Assembly (NCBI GenBank): GCA_033763395.1
Contig: JANRKQ010000049.1
Location: 68,939-132,938 of the forward strand
DNA: 64,000 nt
DNA from: Xiheimicrobium sp033763395
GTDB taxonomy: Bacteria; Myxococcota; Myxococcia; Myxococcales; Myxococcaceae
Direction: 5' to 3'
The notes under the pieces were generated by a model. It saw nothing but the letters and a program-made list of their open reading frames with translations. It was not told the DNA's origin and searched no databases. Positions 63,059 to 64,000 of the stretch are shown here, in pieces (within the stretch, counting starts at the first letter, position 1; every line of letters begins with the position of its first letter). The position numbers and the translations under genes are program-made.

Positions 63059-63975
63059 GGCGCCTTTCCGAACCGGTCCGCGAGCAGGCCCCACCGCAGC
63101 CCGCGATCGCTGACGACCACGGTCGGGGCGCCGAGCGCGTCGAGCGCAGCCCTGAGAATGAACGCCCCGGCCACGATGACATCGGCGCGCTTGGGCTGCA
63201 GGCCGGGCAGGGTGCGGCGCAGCGCGACGGGCAGGTGGGCCAGCCGCTGCGTCGTGCTGACGACCTCGTCGCGCGCGAGCTCGGCGCCATGCACCAGCGT
63301 CGGATCGTACGGCTCGACGGTGCGCGCCACCGCGCAGATCGTCGTCACGGTGCCGGCCACGCCGACGAGCTGAAACCCGGAAGGCGGCCGCGGGAGCGCC
63401 GAGAACGTCTGGCGCAGGAAGTCCTCCAGCGTCGCGAGCTCGACGGGCGCCGGCGGATCGCCTCGGAGGAACCGCTCCGTGAGCCGCACCGAGCCCACGT
63501 CGAAGCTCCGGCGAAAGGTGATGGCGCCAGCCTCGTCGCCGAAGATGAACTCGGTCGACCCACCGCCAATATCGATGACGACGAGCGGCCGCTGCGCTCC
63601 GAAGTCGGCCAGCGCCGACGCGAACGACAGCCGCGCCTCTTCGTCGCCCGGGAGGATCTCGACGGTCAGCCCCGCGCGCGTCTTCACCGCGGCGAGAAAC
63701 TCGGCGCCGTTGCTCGCGTCGCGCGCGGCCGAGGTGGCGCTGACGGCGAAGTCTCGAACGCCAAGCGACCGGGCCTCGGCGGCGAAGCGCGTCAGGACCT
63801 CCAGGGTGAGCTCCATCGCCTCGGGCGAGAGCCGCTTGCTGGCATCGACGCCCCTGCCCAGGCGGGTGATCTCGGCTCGCTCCTCGACGGCGTGCCAGCG
63901 GCCGGCCACGTCACGCTCGGCGACGAGGAGCAGGACCGAGTTGGTTCCGATGTCGATCGCGGCGTACCGGCTCAT
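63055..63975 (-). CDS. Ppx/GppA exopolyphosphatase-family protein
   Basis: A 306-residue ASKHA-fold phosphatase. The first phosphate loop is AAIDIGTNSVLLLVAE and the second VVIDIGGGSTEFIFGD; the region after includes GVAGTVTTICAVARTVEPYD. This length equals the two-domain core without the C-terminal HD-like extension of E. coli Ppx. It may hydrolyse polyphosphate or pppGpp. GGGTGGAG lies 6 nt before ATG 63975; a GTG four codons earlier is an alternative. It is the first gene of the group that ends in the MFS gene. Confidence 0.92.
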   Translation of the reverse strand: MSRYAAIDIGTNSVLLLVAERDVAGRWHAVEERAEITRLGRGVDASKRLSPEAMELTLEVLTRFAAEARSLGVRDFAVSATSAARDASNGAEFLAAVKTRAGLTVEILPGDEEARLSFASALADFGAQRPLVVIDIGGGSTEFIFGDEAGAITFRRSFDVGSVRLTERFLRGDPPAPVELATLEDFLRQTFSALPRPPSGFQLVGVAGTVTTICAVARTVEPYDPTLVHGAELARDEVVSTTQRLAHLPVALRRTLPGLQPKRADVIVAGAFILRAALDALGAPTVVVSDRGLRWGLLADRFGKAP

Positions 63976-64000
63976 GGAGCGCTCCACCCTACAGCAGGCC

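Overview
The window is strongly GC-rich, with G or C at most third codon positions. It looks like a chromosomal segment of a myxobacterium (Myxococcota, probably Cystobacterineae). The main reason is the gene order from 22.4 to 60.3 kb: pilB-T-C-S-R, pilA, pilG-H-I, a second two-component pair, pilM-N-O-P-Q, a lipoprotein, a Roadblock protein (MglC-like), efp, accB, accC, a large TPR protein (SgmX-like), an ExeA-type AAA protein, tamB and tamA. From memory this is the type IV pilus/motility block of Myxococcus xanthus. No tRNA, rRNA, insertion sequence or CRISPR array was recognised.

Layout. 1-1449 (minus strand) is the edge of a RiPP cluster. It holds an eight-core microviridin-type (graspetide) precursor and, overlapping its stop codon, the first 160 residues of an ATP-grasp ligase that is cut by the window boundary. 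This is the most novel item here. 1.5-21.3 kb is mostly housekeeping: an aldo/keto reductase, a signal-less CHAP-like amidase, glutamate synthase gltB-gltD, a glycosyltransferase, a small ExbB-like membrane protein, a thrA-thrB-thrC operon with 4-bp overlaps, a cupredoxin lipoprotein, a VWA protein, a proline-rich protein with a C-terminal Hfq/Sm-like domain, a lipoprotein, a GGDEF response regulator and trmB. ribF reads divergently.

22.4-39 kb is the first half of the pilus locus: assembly and retraction ATPases, platform protein, PilS/PilR, major pilin with a sigma-54 promoter, and the PilGHI ABC system. A 1076-residue membrane protein with a spermidine-synthase-like domain is inserted between pilR and pilA, and prepilin peptidase pilD is not where M. 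xanthus has it. 39-45 kb is a small Cro/C1-type regulator with an AT-rich control region, followed by the pilMNOPQ alignment complex and secretin.

45-60 kb links the pilus to cell polarity (MglC-like, SgmX-like), to translation (EF-P), to lipid precursor synthesis (AccB/AccC) and to outer-membrane assembly (TamB/TamA). The window ends with an acyltransferase-type membrane protein (plus strand) and a minus-strand group of a Ppx/GppA phosphatase, an MFS transporter and a possible 30-residue ORF, each joined to the next by a 4-bp GTGA overlap. All assignments are by reading motifs and gene order; no database search was run.
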